51,535 bases of DNA, taken from contig NZ_BJVD01000014.1 of the NCBI RefSeq assembly GCF_007988965.1, forward strand, positions 1 through 51,535. The letters are read 5' to 3'. The notes under the pieces are model-generated. The model was given only the letters and a program-made list of their open reading frames with translations. It searched no databases and was not told the DNA's origin. Positions within the stretch are counted from its first letter, which is position 1. The number at the start of each line of letters is the position of its first letter. The position numbers were made by a program, and so were the translations under genes. Origin of the DNA: Rummeliibacillus stabekisii. Lineage in GTDB: Bacteria; Bacillota; Bacilli; Bacillales_A; Planococcaceae. Positions 24,901 to 32,572 of this stretch are shown in pieces.

Positions 24901-25624
24901 AGAGGTAACTAAGTATTGGTCTGTTCCAGGGAATTATTTTGATGTTGTGATTGTCGACGGAATGGGAAGCCTTTCAGATCTCCAAGTATTATTGCGAGGT
25001 GAAAAAGCTATTATCTTTGGAGATGAGGCTACTTCTAAAAAATTGTCATCCAAATTAAGCCAAGAGGAAATTGCGGTATTAATGAACAATTACATTAAAA
25101 ATTTCCCGAATTACTCGTTGTATGACGGAACAATGTCTATGTTTGAAATTGCTCAACATCAATTACCGGACAAAGCAAAAATAGAATTGCCGAATACTAC
25201 ATCCTTTATTCTATCGACCGAGGACCATGCGACAACATCTACCTTTGTAGCAGACTTGCAGAATGAACTGATGATGAGAGGGTATCGTTTCATGCCTACT
25301 ATTAAAACGGGACCATTGACAATTGACTTGGCATTAGAGAGTTCTCATGGACGCTTAGCGATCATATGTGGAGGAAGAAAGTGGACTAATCAATCAGAAA
25401 TTGATGAGTTAGAATGTTGCCAACATCAGATGGAGCAGGCTGGTTGGACATTCTGGCATATAAGCGGTAGAGAATACTACTTAGATCATTCAAAAACAAT
25501 GGAAAAATTACTAAGTCTTATAAACTTCATGAAAATCAAACCGCAGAGTCTGGTTCAAAATCAACCAACTCCCAGTCTCCACTTTCAAATTAATCAAAAG
25601 CCTACTTCAGTGGACCAAAATTAA
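21905..25624 (+). CDS. Degenerate SF1 helicase-PD-(D/E)XK nuclease-like protein (predicted pseudoenzyme)
   Basis: 1239 residues, start TTG 21905 with a GGAGGAGG site. The layout follows large AAA_11/AAA_12 helicases fused to a C-terminal REase_MTES_1575-type nuclease. From about 335, EEQKQVVKKLEQMSAISV and LIAHYLANGKKVLVATNHEE match the RecA1 domain, but the Walker A site is V-R-T-S-N-N-F-S-K-A-E (347-357) in place of GPPGTGK[ST]. A helical insert spans about 480-990. Motif II is DVVIVDGMG (1013-1021), with G1019 where the catalytic Glu should be, and GDEAT follows. RecA2 is nearly absent (about 90 residues between motif II and the nuclease). In the nuclease (about 1105-1215) D1141 remains, but the IECDG active site reads I-I-C-G-G (1153-1157), while EQAGWTFWHISGREYY is kept. 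ATPase and nuclease activity are therefore unlikely, yet the frame is intact, implying a retained structural or regulatory role. Confidence 0.8.
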   Translation: MNEQLTKRAKHFFKYVEEFTALENPAVRSIKDYKQFWNINDLYLYELLDSKVQLKQRAEIHKPILEQTFLVAPKPYPEISPKIALIYKKEHTAPVYKHAFQLEENLLQKEGANRNRHSKTIEWTKWVVRKKNYDKASSLYNELCEWVEKLKGDSDLEVVLAKGLFNWQDGEHVIELPVFTQSLVLNKNKDTITINTKDAIYSFDQHLLENFSEEQQTQVAALLDNIVPDKFFNDESEILNKIAPYCHPEAEVGDQAHEKKPILIDESFIIIRNKNQIRLKKDLQNLVQDLEHKNSAPTEALYSVLGLSQKKRESSSGAKGQLFLPLDVPEEQKQVVKKLEQMSAISVRTSNNFSKAEAIKNLIAHYLANGKKVLVATNHEELATIKNELPKHLHPLCVHITSDVKNSKEQIEQSIQVVGERLDNTNMRKGFEKVKQKQLRLQMSVEQEQASLNELRQYHLSEGKPFLFENKEWYKHDVAKYLATDPKPFEWIRDDLPLVMKFPLTHEEWKEFGRIHNSLTKEDTILLHTTVPSPGEMMNEATFKILLEEEHKLEESIDVRHILPIELESSKKSSLLIMQAYVDDILTNYEIVDDESVHGFLEDVLGDEKRKDDWKKVIEQIKALNKKALEMYHEISHHQIRLPKKLTVDIKKDLRMVRDRMLAGKKPNALFMFGKGKATRYLFETPVLNGKPLRNFEDVAIMLRYIEYRMLITQLSRMYNGKISEVRFPQIDIRHPQFPLILHEKIELLEHLINIADTDMALSQKLAAEKLEKTNLFDQLSYEKLKIEISHTLAYLKYEKWQENFFDKTQQLRAKAQIKHMHPIYNAFLNAMVEKDALKWKELLTELKIQRILQHDIHRWKQYIDILSHSLPLTAGDLIDLLGEAKVPEDDAIESFVLKKMATWLSGSRHLQPNILHAKLKQERVLQKKLTEELIQPVSWLSTLKQITPAEKTAITNWRFYNKKMKKDRAKFAPHFKQEADNILKQAQSAIPVWLMPISEVTKYWSVPGNYFDVVIVDGMGSLSDLQVLLRGEKAIIFGDEATSKKLSSKLSQEEIAVLMNNYIKNFPNYSLYDGTMSMFEIAQHQLPDKAKIELPNTTSFILSTEDHATTSTFVADLQNELMMRGYRFMPTIKTGPLTIDLALESSHGRLAIICGGRKWTNQSEIDELECCQHQMEQAGWTFWHISGREYYLDHSKTMEKLLSLINFMKIKPQSLVQNQPTPSLHFQINQKPTSVDQN

Positions 25625-25660
25625 ATGGTGAACTGATGATAATAGCTTTAAAGGAATATA

Positions 25661-25729
25661 GTGTTAAGCGTATAAGCATTTTGACTATGGGGTTTTCTTA
25701 GTCAAAATGCTTTTTTGACCACTTAACAC
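25661..25729 (+). terminator. Nested double-stem terminator of the helicase-like gene
   Basis: The inner stem is a perfect 14 bp (25674-25687 with 25699-25712), with an 11-nt loop and T6. An outer 8-bp stem (25661-25668 with 25722-25729) encloses it. Confidence 0.85.
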
Positions 25730-25947
25730 ATTTTTTGCTTTCATTAGATATTACATAATGATTAATTTTACAAGCTAAAGTGGAAGTCTTTTCAGTCTTG
25801 TAAAAGGGGGGCTGTTTACATATATATTTATTTAGGACATTATAAGAATGTGAGAGAAGGTTGAACAGGTTAAAGTCAAACAACATTGTGTAGCTGTTCT
25901 GTTTGGATTATGTACGCGTTTAACTTATATAAGAGAGGTGTAGATAA

Positions 25948-26502
25948 ATGACGCATGCGTTGATTGTTGGAGGAACAGGGATGTTATCAAACACATCTCT
26001 TTGGTTAGTGAGTAAAGGATATCAAGTATCTGTAATTGGACGGGATGCTAAACGAATGGAAAGCTTAATTAGCAAATCAATCGATTCATCACTCATGACA
26101 CCTGTATTAGTGGACTATAATGACGAAACTCTTTTAACTACGAAACTAAGAGAAACAATAAAATGTAATGGGCCAATTGATTTAGTCATAGCCTGGATAC
26201 ATTCGTATGCTGAAAGCGCATTAGAAGTAATTGCAAATGAAATCTCAAATCAAAGCGACCGATACTGGCAACTATTTCATATACTAGGGAGTAGTAAAAA
26301 CTTAAGTGAAGTAAAAGGGAAATTTAGTTTGCCTCACTCAACTCGTTATCGCCAGATACAGCTTGGATTCATCCTTGAAAATGATCAATCGAGATGGCTT
26401 ACAAATGATGAGATTTCACAAGGAGTAATTGATTCTATAAAAAGCGGTAAATCTATTAATATCATAGGAACGGTTGAACCTTGGGGTAAACTCCCTATTT
26501 AG
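25948..26502 (+). CDS. Short SDR-like Rossmann protein (184 aa)
   Basis: 184 residues. The N-terminal Rossmann motif VGGTGMLS (8-15) is followed by a GRDAKRMESL NADP-site-like segment and a conserved-looking PIDLVIAWIHSYAE region. The classical catalytic YxxxK is not evident (only a YRQIQ remnant), and the protein is shorter than typical SDRs (about 250), so it may be an atypical NAD(P)-binding protein rather than an active reductase. The start ATG has a GAGAGGTG site. It stands alone. Confidence 0.75.
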   Translation: MTHALIVGGTGMLSNTSLWLVSKGYQVSVIGRDAKRMESLISKSIDSSLMTPVLVDYNDETLLTTKLRETIKCNGPIDLVIAWIHSYAESALEVIANEISNQSDRYWQLFHILGSSKNLSEVKGKFSLPHSTRYRQIQLGFILENDQSRWLTNDEISQGVIDSIKSGKSINIIGTVEPWGKLPI

Positions 26503-26613
26503 CATTTTTGACATGGTATTCTGTTTTTAAAGACAACTATCTAAAGAGCTTATAAGTTCAAGGATAAATATGAATCAAAACATCATGTAATTCATATTTA
26601 AAGGAGTATATTT

Positions 26614-27138
26614 GTGATTAACCGGAAGTTAAAAGATGTAGATACATTAGAAAATCAAGGGAAATGGAATGAAGCTAAATCAATATTAATAAAATTGTGT
26701 AAAGATAACCCTTTAGAACCGAAATACTTTATTAGACTAGGTTTTTTATGCTGGTATCTATTAGTTGAAGGTCATACGCTAGATGGAGAAAGGGTCAATT
26801 CAAAAGAATTGGTTATTACTTTAGAGGAAGTTACTAGTTTCGGATTAGAAAATTTTAATGATAATGAAAATTTTCTTTGGTGTTTTGGTTATATGATTTT
26901 TCAGTTTCCTTATTATTTTGGTGACTATGATTCTTGGGAGAAGAAAGGATGTAAAATGTTGGAACGAGCTTACAGATTATGCCCTAATGATCCAATTTTT
27001 AAATATTCTTATTTAGGCTCTTTTCCTAATACTTATAAGAAGTTTACCGTTGAACTTTTAAACGTACAAGCTGTATTAGATCATAGATTTCAAGGAACAG
27101 GATTGTTATCACAGTATTTTAAAGATATATGGAGTTAA
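26614..27138 (+). CDS. TPR-like hypothetical protein (174 aa)
   Basis: 174 residues, helical and rich in W, Y and F, with TPR-like helices at the N-terminus (ENQGKWNEAKSILIKLCKDN, then PKYFIRLGFLCWYLLVEG) and later (KMLERAYRLCPNDPIF). The start is GTG 26614 with an AAAGGAG site. There is no signal peptide. It was probably a protein-protein interaction module. Genes of this style occur among immunity and accessory genes of Bacillaceae, but no toxin gene is visible nearby. Confidence 0.6.
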   Translation: MINRKLKDVDTLENQGKWNEAKSILIKLCKDNPLEPKYFIRLGFLCWYLLVEGHTLDGERVNSKELVITLEEVTSFGLENFNDNENFLWCFGYMIFQFPYYFGDYDSWEKKGCKMLERAYRLCPNDPIFKYSYLGSFPNTYKKFTVELLNVQAVLDHRFQGTGLLSQYFKDIWS

Positions 27139-27239
27139 TACAATACATATTGCTTATAAATGTTGATACCTAAAACGAATTCAATGTAATTAACATTTAG
27201 ATAATCAAGTAGTTAGATTTAGAAGCGATAAAGAAAGGA

Positions 27240-27269
27240 ATAGCATGGCATTAGCTATTGCCATGCTAT
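27240..27269 (+). repeat. Perfect 11-bp hairpin without a T tail
   Basis: Inverted repeat 27240-27250 with 27259-27269, 8-nt loop. It lies 13 bp before the putative start of a small membrane protein. There is no T run on either strand, so it is not a typical terminator; it could be a processing or protein-binding site. Confidence 0.5.
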
Positions 27270-27282
27270 GAAATTATAAAAA

Positions 27283-27537
27283 TTGATAGTAAATCTTTTC
27301 TTTTTAATTTTATTCTTAATAAGTATAGGAAATATTTTTTATAGTATTAAATTGACAGAGAGGAAATTAAACAAACGGGGTTCGAGCTATGTAAGCGGTG
27401 CTGATTTTTGGATTAACTTTATTTGCGGAATAATTGAGCTATTACCCTTTAAATTCAGAAAATATTTTTTTATTACTCAATCAGTCCTGATATTAATCTT
27501 ATTAATATTTCTATATTATACCTATCTTTCACGTTGA
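27283..27537 (+). CDS. Putative small membrane protein (84 aa)
   Basis: 84 residues with two hydrophobic spans (about 3-20 and 63-81) separated by a polar loop (TERKLNKRGSSYVSG). The only usable start is TTG 27283, which has no ribosome binding site and sits just after a hairpin. It may be real but poorly expressed, or the remnant of a longer gene. The family is not recognised. Confidence 0.4.
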   Translation: MIVNLFFLILFLISIGNIFYSIKLTERKLNKRGSSYVSGADFWINFICGIIELLPFKFRKYFFITQSVLILILLIFLYYTYLSR

Positions 27538-27639
27538 ACGACTTTGGTATCCAATTGGCTGCTTAAGTATTGTATATCACACTTACATATTTATTCTGGT
27601 CTAAAATAATGAAATTAAATAAAGGTAGGTAAAAATAAA

Positions 27640-28038
27640 ATGAATAGTATTCTAAAAGTCGATAAAGAAGTAGAAATAGCATATATAAATATTTTATCTT
27701 CAAGTTTAACTGGTAGAATTATTAAAACTGAAGAACTTGAAGAAAACACAGATTTTCAATTCGATTTAGATGAACAAGACAGGGTAAGAGGGATTGAAAT
27801 ATTTGGAGACACATTTGAAATTTTAAAAGATATGTTGGAAATTAAAAAATTTGAATTAAAAGGTGAGAAATGTTATTGGGGTAAAGAAAAATCAAGCGTA
27901 ACGCATAATATCTTTTATAACGGAATTGAATTACATTTCGGAAATAATGATTACACTAATTTTATTGGTTTAACCATCATTGATATGGAAAAATATCCAT
28001 TTACTTATCTAAATGAGGAAAATAATAATTATGCTTAA
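27640..28038 (+). CDS. DUF2283-like hypothetical protein (132 aa)
   Basis: 132 residues. The DFQFDLDEQDRVRGIEIFGD segment (about 38-57) resembles the core of DUF2283 domains (Asp-rich strand, then GIEIL-like strand), and AYINILSS near the N-terminus fits the first strand. The C-terminal part (IFYNGIELHFGNNDYTNFIG) is unassigned. The start ATG has an AAAGGTAGG site. Function unknown; probably cytoplasmic. Confidence 0.6.
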   Translation: MNSILKVDKEVEIAYINILSSSLTGRIIKTEELEENTDFQFDLDEQDRVRGIEIFGDTFEILKDMLEIKKFELKGEKCYWGKEKSSVTHNIFYNGIELHFGNNDYTNFIGLTIIDMEKYPFTYLNEENNNYA

Positions 28039-28423
28039 TTTGGAATAAGAGGATTAGGTGTTGCAGTTTTTTGATATACAGTATCTATATTAGTTCTCAG
28101 GAGAAATCTATTCTATGGAAAACTATTATGTATGTTGGTATTTTCTTTTTACTAGGCACACATTTATAGTATATTGCCTTGGTAAGTAGTTAAAAGTCTA
28201 TTTTTAATAATAGGTGTTTGTCTTTTTGTAAGTTGTATTTTACATATCTAAGTTTTATAGTAGTATTCATTGAAAAAGCCGGACTTTTATTGGAAGGCTA
28301 ATATATCCTTCTATAGTAGTTTGGCTTTCTCAATTTTAAAAGATATTTATCATACATTTCTAAACGTTTGGAGATAGCGGGAAGAGAGTAACCTCAATTA
28401 TTGAAAGTAGATTTGTACTAATA
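28039..28423 (+). other. Gap with possible decayed membrane gene and a terminator-like fold
   Basis: One plus-strand frame gives IRGLGVAVF, stop, YTVSILVLRRNLFYGKLL and MLVFSFY, stop, AHIYSILPW: hydrophobic, protein-like text with several stops and no ribosome binding site, perhaps a remnant membrane protein. Further on, 28272-28285 pairs with 28318-28331 around an inner GAAGG/CCTTC stem, a terminator-like structure with a weak T tail. Confidence 0.35.
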
Positions 28424-28915
28424 TTACAAATCTCTTTTCATTATCCAAGATCCCCCGGCATCTTCATAAACTTTGATAAATCCGCTCTTTTCATAAAGTC
28501 TTAAAGCATTTTGATTTAGAGGATCGACGCTTAACGATATAGCCGGATAACCAATAGAATGGGCAAACTGAATCATATTAAATAACAAATTTTTGCCGAT
28601 TCCTTTCCCTCTATATTGATTCTTTATTGCCATTCCAAGCTCAGGTGTATTCTCATCCACAAAGCCATAGCCAGCATTATCTTGGTCTAATAACCTTATC
28701 CATACTGCTCCTACAGCATTATTTTCTTTATCTATAGCAACTAGTGCATGGTCATTTTCTTTGCCCCAATTTATCAAGTATTTTTCTATATTGGGTTCTT
28801 TCAATATATCTAGACTAGGTGCAGGTTGACCTTCAGAAACAAATATAGACTGGTGCAGCATTTCCCATAAGAATGGAATATCTTTTTCCGTAGATGGTTT
28901 AATTGAATAATTCAT
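28424..28915 (-). CDS. GNAT family N-acetyltransferase
   Basis: 163 residues with the complete acetyl-CoA fold: the N-terminal MNYSIKPSTEKDIPFLWEML, the AVGAVWIRLL strand, and the CoA pyrophosphate-binding loop QYRGKGIGKNLL (Q/RxxGxG/A), then SLSVDPLNQNALRLYEKSGF. ATG 28915 is preferred over a GTG three codons upstream because AAGGAGTG lies 7 bp before it. It transfers acetyl groups to an unknown amine substrate. The DinB gene on the same strand lies 78 bp upstream, so they may be co-transcribed. Confidence 0.9.
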   Translation of the reverse strand: MNYSIKPSTEKDIPFLWEMLHQSIFVSEGQPAPSLDILKEPNIEKYLINWGKENDHALVAIDKENNAVGAVWIRLLDQDNAGYGFVDENTPELGMAIKNQYRGKGIGKNLLFNMIQFAHSIGYPAISLSVDPLNQNALRLYEKSGFIKVYEDAGGSWIMKRDL

Positions 28916-28993
28916 GCTAGTCACTCCTTAAAAATCTAAAAACTAAGTTAAATATTTTTAATTCTTTGTTTAAAAACCTAGATTCGTCAAAAA

Positions 28994-29512
28994 CTATTTT
29001 GTAGAGTTTATTTCATATAGATAGAAAACATAATCAGTAGGTACACCTGATAAACCTTGTTGGCGTATCATAGCAGAAAGATTTCCGCGGTGATATGTTC
29101 CATGGTTGACTACATGTTGAACCAATTCGGAAAGATGAGTATTTAATTGTCCGAATTGAGGATGTTCAGGGGAAATTTCTTTATCCAAATCACTTTCACT
29201 ATTAAGAAATCCTTGATATTCCTTTGCTAATTGATAAAACAACTTTTCCATTTCCTGTAGACCTTTATTCTTTGTATGCTCTTGTACTTGAGCGATTGAA
29301 GCTTGAATCTCACCCATAGTTTGTTGACGCATTACACCTAGCCAAATGGTATCGACCATATAAATATGATTAAAAGCCGCTGCAAGCGAAGGAAAAATAC
29401 TTTGAACTTCCTGATTAAAAATTTCCTCAGGCAATTCCTTTAACCTTTCGAATAATTTGTTATTAGCCCAAACGTGATAATCATACAACTGTAATGCATG
29501 ATGTTTTTTCAT
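28994..29512 (-). CDS. DinB family protein
   Basis: This 172-residue four-helix protein of the DinB/YfiT superfamily carries the metal-binding histidine pattern: FNHIYMVD (first His in helix 2) and VVNHGTYHRGNL (the other two His near the C-terminal helix). Family members include bacillithiol- or mycothiol-dependent S-transferases and DNA-damage-induced proteins of unknown activity. A GGAGG site lies 6-7 bp before the ATG. It is probably co-transcribed with the GNAT gene. Confidence 0.88.
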   Translation of the reverse strand: MKKHHALQLYDYHVWANNKLFERLKELPEEIFNQEVQSIFPSLAAAFNHIYMVDTIWLGVMRQQTMGEIQASIAQVQEHTKNKGLQEMEKLFYQLAKEYQGFLNSESDLDKEISPEHPQFGQLNTHLSELVQHVVNHGTYHRGNLSAMIRQQGLSGVPTDYVFYLYEINSTK

Positions 29513-29813
29513 TTATATTCCTCCTACAATTTTTCAGTAAGGTAAAAACCTTATCTTTTCATATCGGATGTGGAAGTGGATAGGGATATCCTATATATTC
29601 TACTAATTTATTGAAATTCCTTCATATTCAGAAATTAACAGTATAATACATCTCTATTCGCCAATTGCATAATACAAAGTATCGAAAGTAATATGTATTT
29701 GACCTTAATTCATTTAATTCTTAATCAATCTACTAATAAAATAGATTTAATTTGAAATAAATAGAAGTATTAAATTATGATGGACTCAAGTATTACTGAA
29801 CGGGTGGGAAAAG
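29513..29813 (+). other. Divergent intergenic region
   Basis: About 300 bp between the DinB gene (minus) and a membrane-protein gene (plus). It is AT-rich. I see no coding frame with start signals, no strong hairpin and no promoter I would defend. Confidence 0.35.
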
Positions 29814-30170
29814 ATGAGATATTATTTCCAGAGCTATAAGCATGTGCTGAAAAAAGACATTATGTTAGTTTTAATTGCTTTGGTTTTGTTATTCTTTACA
29901 TTTGGCTTTTGGTTGGTACTCCCAGTCTATTACGTTAGTCTTACCATTTCAAATATAACCAATAGTATTATTATTAATTATTTATGTATATTATTTTCAG
30001 TAGGCTTTTTATTTTCTTTATATTTTTTACCGATAAATTTAAAGGTTGCGAGAAATATAGCAGTTACAATGAAGCATAGTTTTCTTAGCTGTTTTCTAGT
30101 GATAGAAGTAATATGGATAGTATTTGCTGCTATTCTTTTTGGAATAGCTATAATAATTTTTTTCATTTAA
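29814..30170 (+). CDS. Hypothetical membrane protein (118 aa, three to four spans)
   Basis: 118 residues. A short cytoplasmic N-terminus (MRYYFQSYKHVLKKDIM) is followed by hydrophobic spans at about 18-45, 50-72 and 90-117. The start ATG has a GGGTGGG site. Not recognised and no functional clue from the neighbours. Confidence 0.6.
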   Translation: MRYYFQSYKHVLKKDIMLVLIALVLLFFTFGFWLVLPVYYVSLTISNITNSIIINYLCILFSVGFLFSLYFLPINLKVARNIAVTMKHSFLSCFLVIEVIWIVFAAILFGIAIIIFFI

Positions 30171-30248
30171 ATTATATATAACTAAGAAAAGTTTAATGAA
30201 ACCATCTCTACTATGATAGTATTGGATTTATTAAAAGGGGGTATTTAA

Positions 30249-30677
30249 ATGACACCAGAACAAATTGTTAGAGTATTTTTTAAAGAAGTACGATCAGGTA
30301 ATAATCCTGATTACTCAAATCAACTAATGGCAGAAAAAGTATTGGCACATCAAATTATATCTGAAGAAGAACAAACAGTAGTGAGAACACCTAAAGATTA
30401 TGCTGAACATGTAAGAGAAATGATTGAAGCATATGGTGATTTTTCCTTAGTGATTCAAGAATTTTTAGTAGATGGAAATAAGGTATATGTACGATGGAAA
30501 CAAAAAGGTACGCACGTAGGAGAAATCGATGGATATCAACCTACAGGCCTCCCAATATTACAAATGGCAAGTGCGGTATATAGAATAGAAAATGAAAAAA
30601 TTTCAGAGTATTGGATTCAGATTGATAGGTTAGGTACTCATAAACAGTTAGAATCTAATAAACTCTCGTTCATCTAA
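30249..30677 (+). CDS. SnoaL-like / ester cyclase family protein
   Basis: A 142-residue NTF2-like alpha+beta protein. The pattern VRVFFKEVRSGN at the start, then VLAHQI, FSLVIQEFLVDGNKVYVRWKQKGTH and ISEYWIQIDR at the end, is that of SnoaL/ester-cyclase-like proteins. These have a cone-shaped fold used for diverse isomerisations and hydrolyses, so the activity cannot be specified. The start has an AAAAGGGGG site. It is probably cytoplasmic. Confidence 0.8.
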   Translation: MTPEQIVRVFFKEVRSGNNPDYSNQLMAEKVLAHQIISEEEQTVVRTPKDYAEHVREMIEAYGDFSLVIQEFLVDGNKVYVRWKQKGTHVGEIDGYQPTGLPILQMASAVYRIENEKISEYWIQIDRLGTHKQLESNKLSFI

Positions 30678-30769
30678 GGAGTACATAATTAAGGTATTAT
30701 AAGCAAGTACAAGTTTCTCTTTGTATAATAAAAGTCTCTTGTGTTGCTCACCTGTTAGACATAAAAAAA

Positions 30770-30797
30770 CAAACCCCTTGATATATCAAGGGGTTTG
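30770..30797 (-). terminator. Terminator of tRNA-Arg (palindromic)
   Basis: A perfect 28-bp palindrome (14 bp each arm). Read on the minus strand it is followed by seven T residues, so it ends the tRNA transcript; it could also end the SnoaL-like transcript in the other direction. Confidence 0.85.
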
Positions 30798-30810
30798 AAG
30801 AGTATCTTAA

Positions 30811-30884
30811 TGCCCTTAACAGGATTCGAACCTGCGACCTAAAGTTTAGGAAACTTTTGCTCTATCCTACTGAGCTATAAGGGC
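30811..30884 (-). tRNA. tRNA-Arg (anticodon CCT)
   Basis: A 74-nt cloverleaf on the minus strand: a 7-bp acceptor stem (GCCCTTA with TAAGGGC), D arm GCTC/GAGC, anticodon stem AAAGT/ACTTT around TTCCTAA (anticodon CCT, reading AGG), and a T arm with GGTTCGAATCC. No encoded CCA end. It stands alone rather than in a tRNA cluster. Confidence 0.95.
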
Positions 30885-30955
30885 GTAGCGATATATTAAC
30901 AATCACTATTCTACTATAAAAACTGTAAACGAAAAAGTATTTTTTTCGAAAATCG

Positions 30956-30987
30956 AAAAAAGCATTGGATTATTGCCTATCCAATGC
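30956..30987 (-). terminator. Intrinsic terminator of the EIIA gene
   Basis: A 9-bp stem (30962-30970 with 30979-30987), an 8-nt loop and a T6 tail on the minus strand. Confidence 0.85.
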
Positions 30988-30996
30988 CTTATTAAA

Positions 30997-31464
30997 TTAT
31001 TTTTTCTTTATTTCGACTCCGTGTTTTGTGATGGCCACTTTTTCATCATCACTTAAATTAGTGAAAACTACAGAAGAGATAATGGAAGGAACCTTCTTTT
31101 TGATTGTATCAAAGTCGACATCCATTAAACGATCACCTTTTTTGACTTTTTGTCCGTCTTTAACAAAGGGAGTAAAGCCAAGTCCGTTTAAAGAGACAGT
31201 TTCAAGACCTATATGGAGCAGGATTTCTCTTCCTTGATCGTCTAATAAGTTGATAGCGTGCTTTGTTGGAAAGACACTGATGACCTTCCCATTTACAGGT
31301 GATACTACTGTAGAATTTGTAGGAACTATGGCAAAACCATCTCCCATCATTTTTTGTGAGAAAACTGGATCTGGCACTTCTTCTATGGGAATAATTCTTC
31401 CTTCCAATGGCATTGTCAATGATGGATCTTCAATGGTATCCTTTTTAAAAAACCCTTTAAACAT
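30997..31464 (-). CDS. crr: PTS glucose/sucrose-type EIIA component (Crr-like)
   Basis: A 155-residue EIIA of the glucose family. The phosphorylated histidine is H84 in ILLHIGLETVSL and its catalytic partner is H69 in FPTKHAINL; the hydrophobic N-terminal lid (MFKGFFKKD) is present. It receives phosphate from HPr and passes it to an EIIB domain. The start is ATG 31464, not a more distal start overlapping scrR. It is divergent from the scr regulator and next to a sucrose EIIBC that lacks an EIIA domain, so it very likely serves that permease. Confidence 0.9.
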   Translation of the reverse strand: MFKGFFKKDTIEDPSLTMPLEGRIIPIEEVPDPVFSQKMMGDGFAIVPTNSTVVSPVNGKVISVFPTKHAINLLDDQGREILLHIGLETVSLNGLGFTPFVKDGQKVKKGDRLMDVDFDTIKKKVPSIISSVVFTNLSDDEKVAITKHGVEIKKK

Positions 31465-31547
31465 ATTTAAACCGCCTTTCATCTTTTTAACGTCTATATT
31501 CCCATTTCTGTTAAAAAGTAAAAGTGTTTTGTAGGAGGAAACAATAC

Positions 31548-32531
31548 GTGACAATTAATGAAATTGCCAAACGAGCGAATGTCTCAAGGACAACCGTCTC
31601 TCGTGTTATTAATGGGACTGGTTATGTTCGGGATGAGTTAAAGAAGCGGGTGTTACAGGTAATAGAAGAAACAGGCTATATTCCAAGTGAAAATGCTAAA
31701 TCATTACGTACAAAAAAGACCAATATTATAGGTGTGATTCTACCAAAAATCAGTACAGAAACATCGAGCCGTTTGATGAATGGTATCGATCAAGTATTGG
31801 CACCAAAGGGTTATCAAATACTATTGACTATTACGAATCAAGAACCTGCAAAAGAAATTGATTTTTTGCATTTGTTGAAGGGAAGAAATGTTGATGGCAT
31901 TATTCTTTCGGCAACTCATATCGATGAACCTTTGCGTGAAGAAATAAAAAAATTAAAAATACCCTTTGTTATGGTTGGTCAAGCAATGGAGGGAACAGCG
32001 GGCGTTGTTTTAGACGACTTTCAAGCAACATACGATTTGGTGAAACTATTCATTGAGAGAGGTCATAAAGAAATTGGTTTTATTGGAGTTACGGAAGAGG
32101 ATCGAGCAGTGGGTTACCTCCGCAAATTGGGCTACATGAAAGCTTTGAAAGATAAAGGGCTGGAAATAAAACACCATTGGATGCAAGAAGGGAATTTTGA
32201 TGCTGCTTCTGGTTTTCAAGCGACCGAAAACATGGCTGAAGAAGGAGAGCTTCCATCGGCTATTATAGCAGTAACGGATCGTTTGGCTATTGGTGCAATG
32301 CAATATGCGAAGGGACAGGGGCTATCAATCCCAAGCCAATTGGCAATAGCTGGTATGGGTGCTTCTGAAATCTCTACTTATATAGAGCCACAATTAACAA
32401 CAGTCGATTTCTCACAAGTTGATGCTGGGGTAGAGGCTGCTAGCATTTTATTGGAGCAACTTAGTGGCCAGAAAACAGACACAGTAACAGTCAAAAATAA
32501 TTATAGAATTCTTGTAAGAGAAAGTATATAA
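31548..32531 (+). CDS. scrR: LacI family sucrose-operon regulator (ScrR-like)
   Basis: 327 residues. The N-terminal LacI HTH (VTINEIAKRANVSRTTVSRV, 1-20) and hinge (NAKSLRTKKTNIIGVILP) are followed by a periplasmic-binding-like effector domain (about 60-325). GTG 31548 follows an AGGAGGA site; the longer frame from 31524 lacks one. By position it regulates the downstream EIIBC-hydrolase-kinase operon, with sucrose-derived fructose or a fructose phosphate as a plausible inducer (inference from ScrR/SacR relatives). Two GGAATCG-type sites flank the operon promoter. Confidence 0.88.
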   Translation: MTINEIAKRANVSRTTVSRVINGTGYVRDELKKRVLQVIEETGYIPSENAKSLRTKKTNIIGVILPKISTETSSRLMNGIDQVLAPKGYQILLTITNQEPAKEIDFLHLLKGRNVDGIILSATHIDEPLREEIKKLKIPFVMVGQAMEGTAGVVLDDFQATYDLVKLFIERGHKEIGFIGVTEEDRAVGYLRKLGYMKALKDKGLEIKHHWMQEGNFDAASGFQATENMAEEGELPSAIIAVTDRLAIGAMQYAKGQGLSIPSQLAIAGMGASEISTYIEPQLTTVDFSQVDAGVEAASILLEQLSGQKTDTVTVKNNYRILVRESI

Positions 32532-32572
32532 TGTGGGGGTAATTGTACAAGCCCTCTTTTTTTCATTTATAA

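Noticed and set aside
25698-25886. 62-codon minus-strand frame after the helicase-like gene
   Set aside because: It runs through the terminator stem and has no start signal; the text looks like translated AT-rich spacer.
30811-30884. tRNA-Arg as an integration site for a mobile element
   Set aside because: No integrase gene, no direct repeat of the tRNA 3' end and no phage-like genes were seen on either side.
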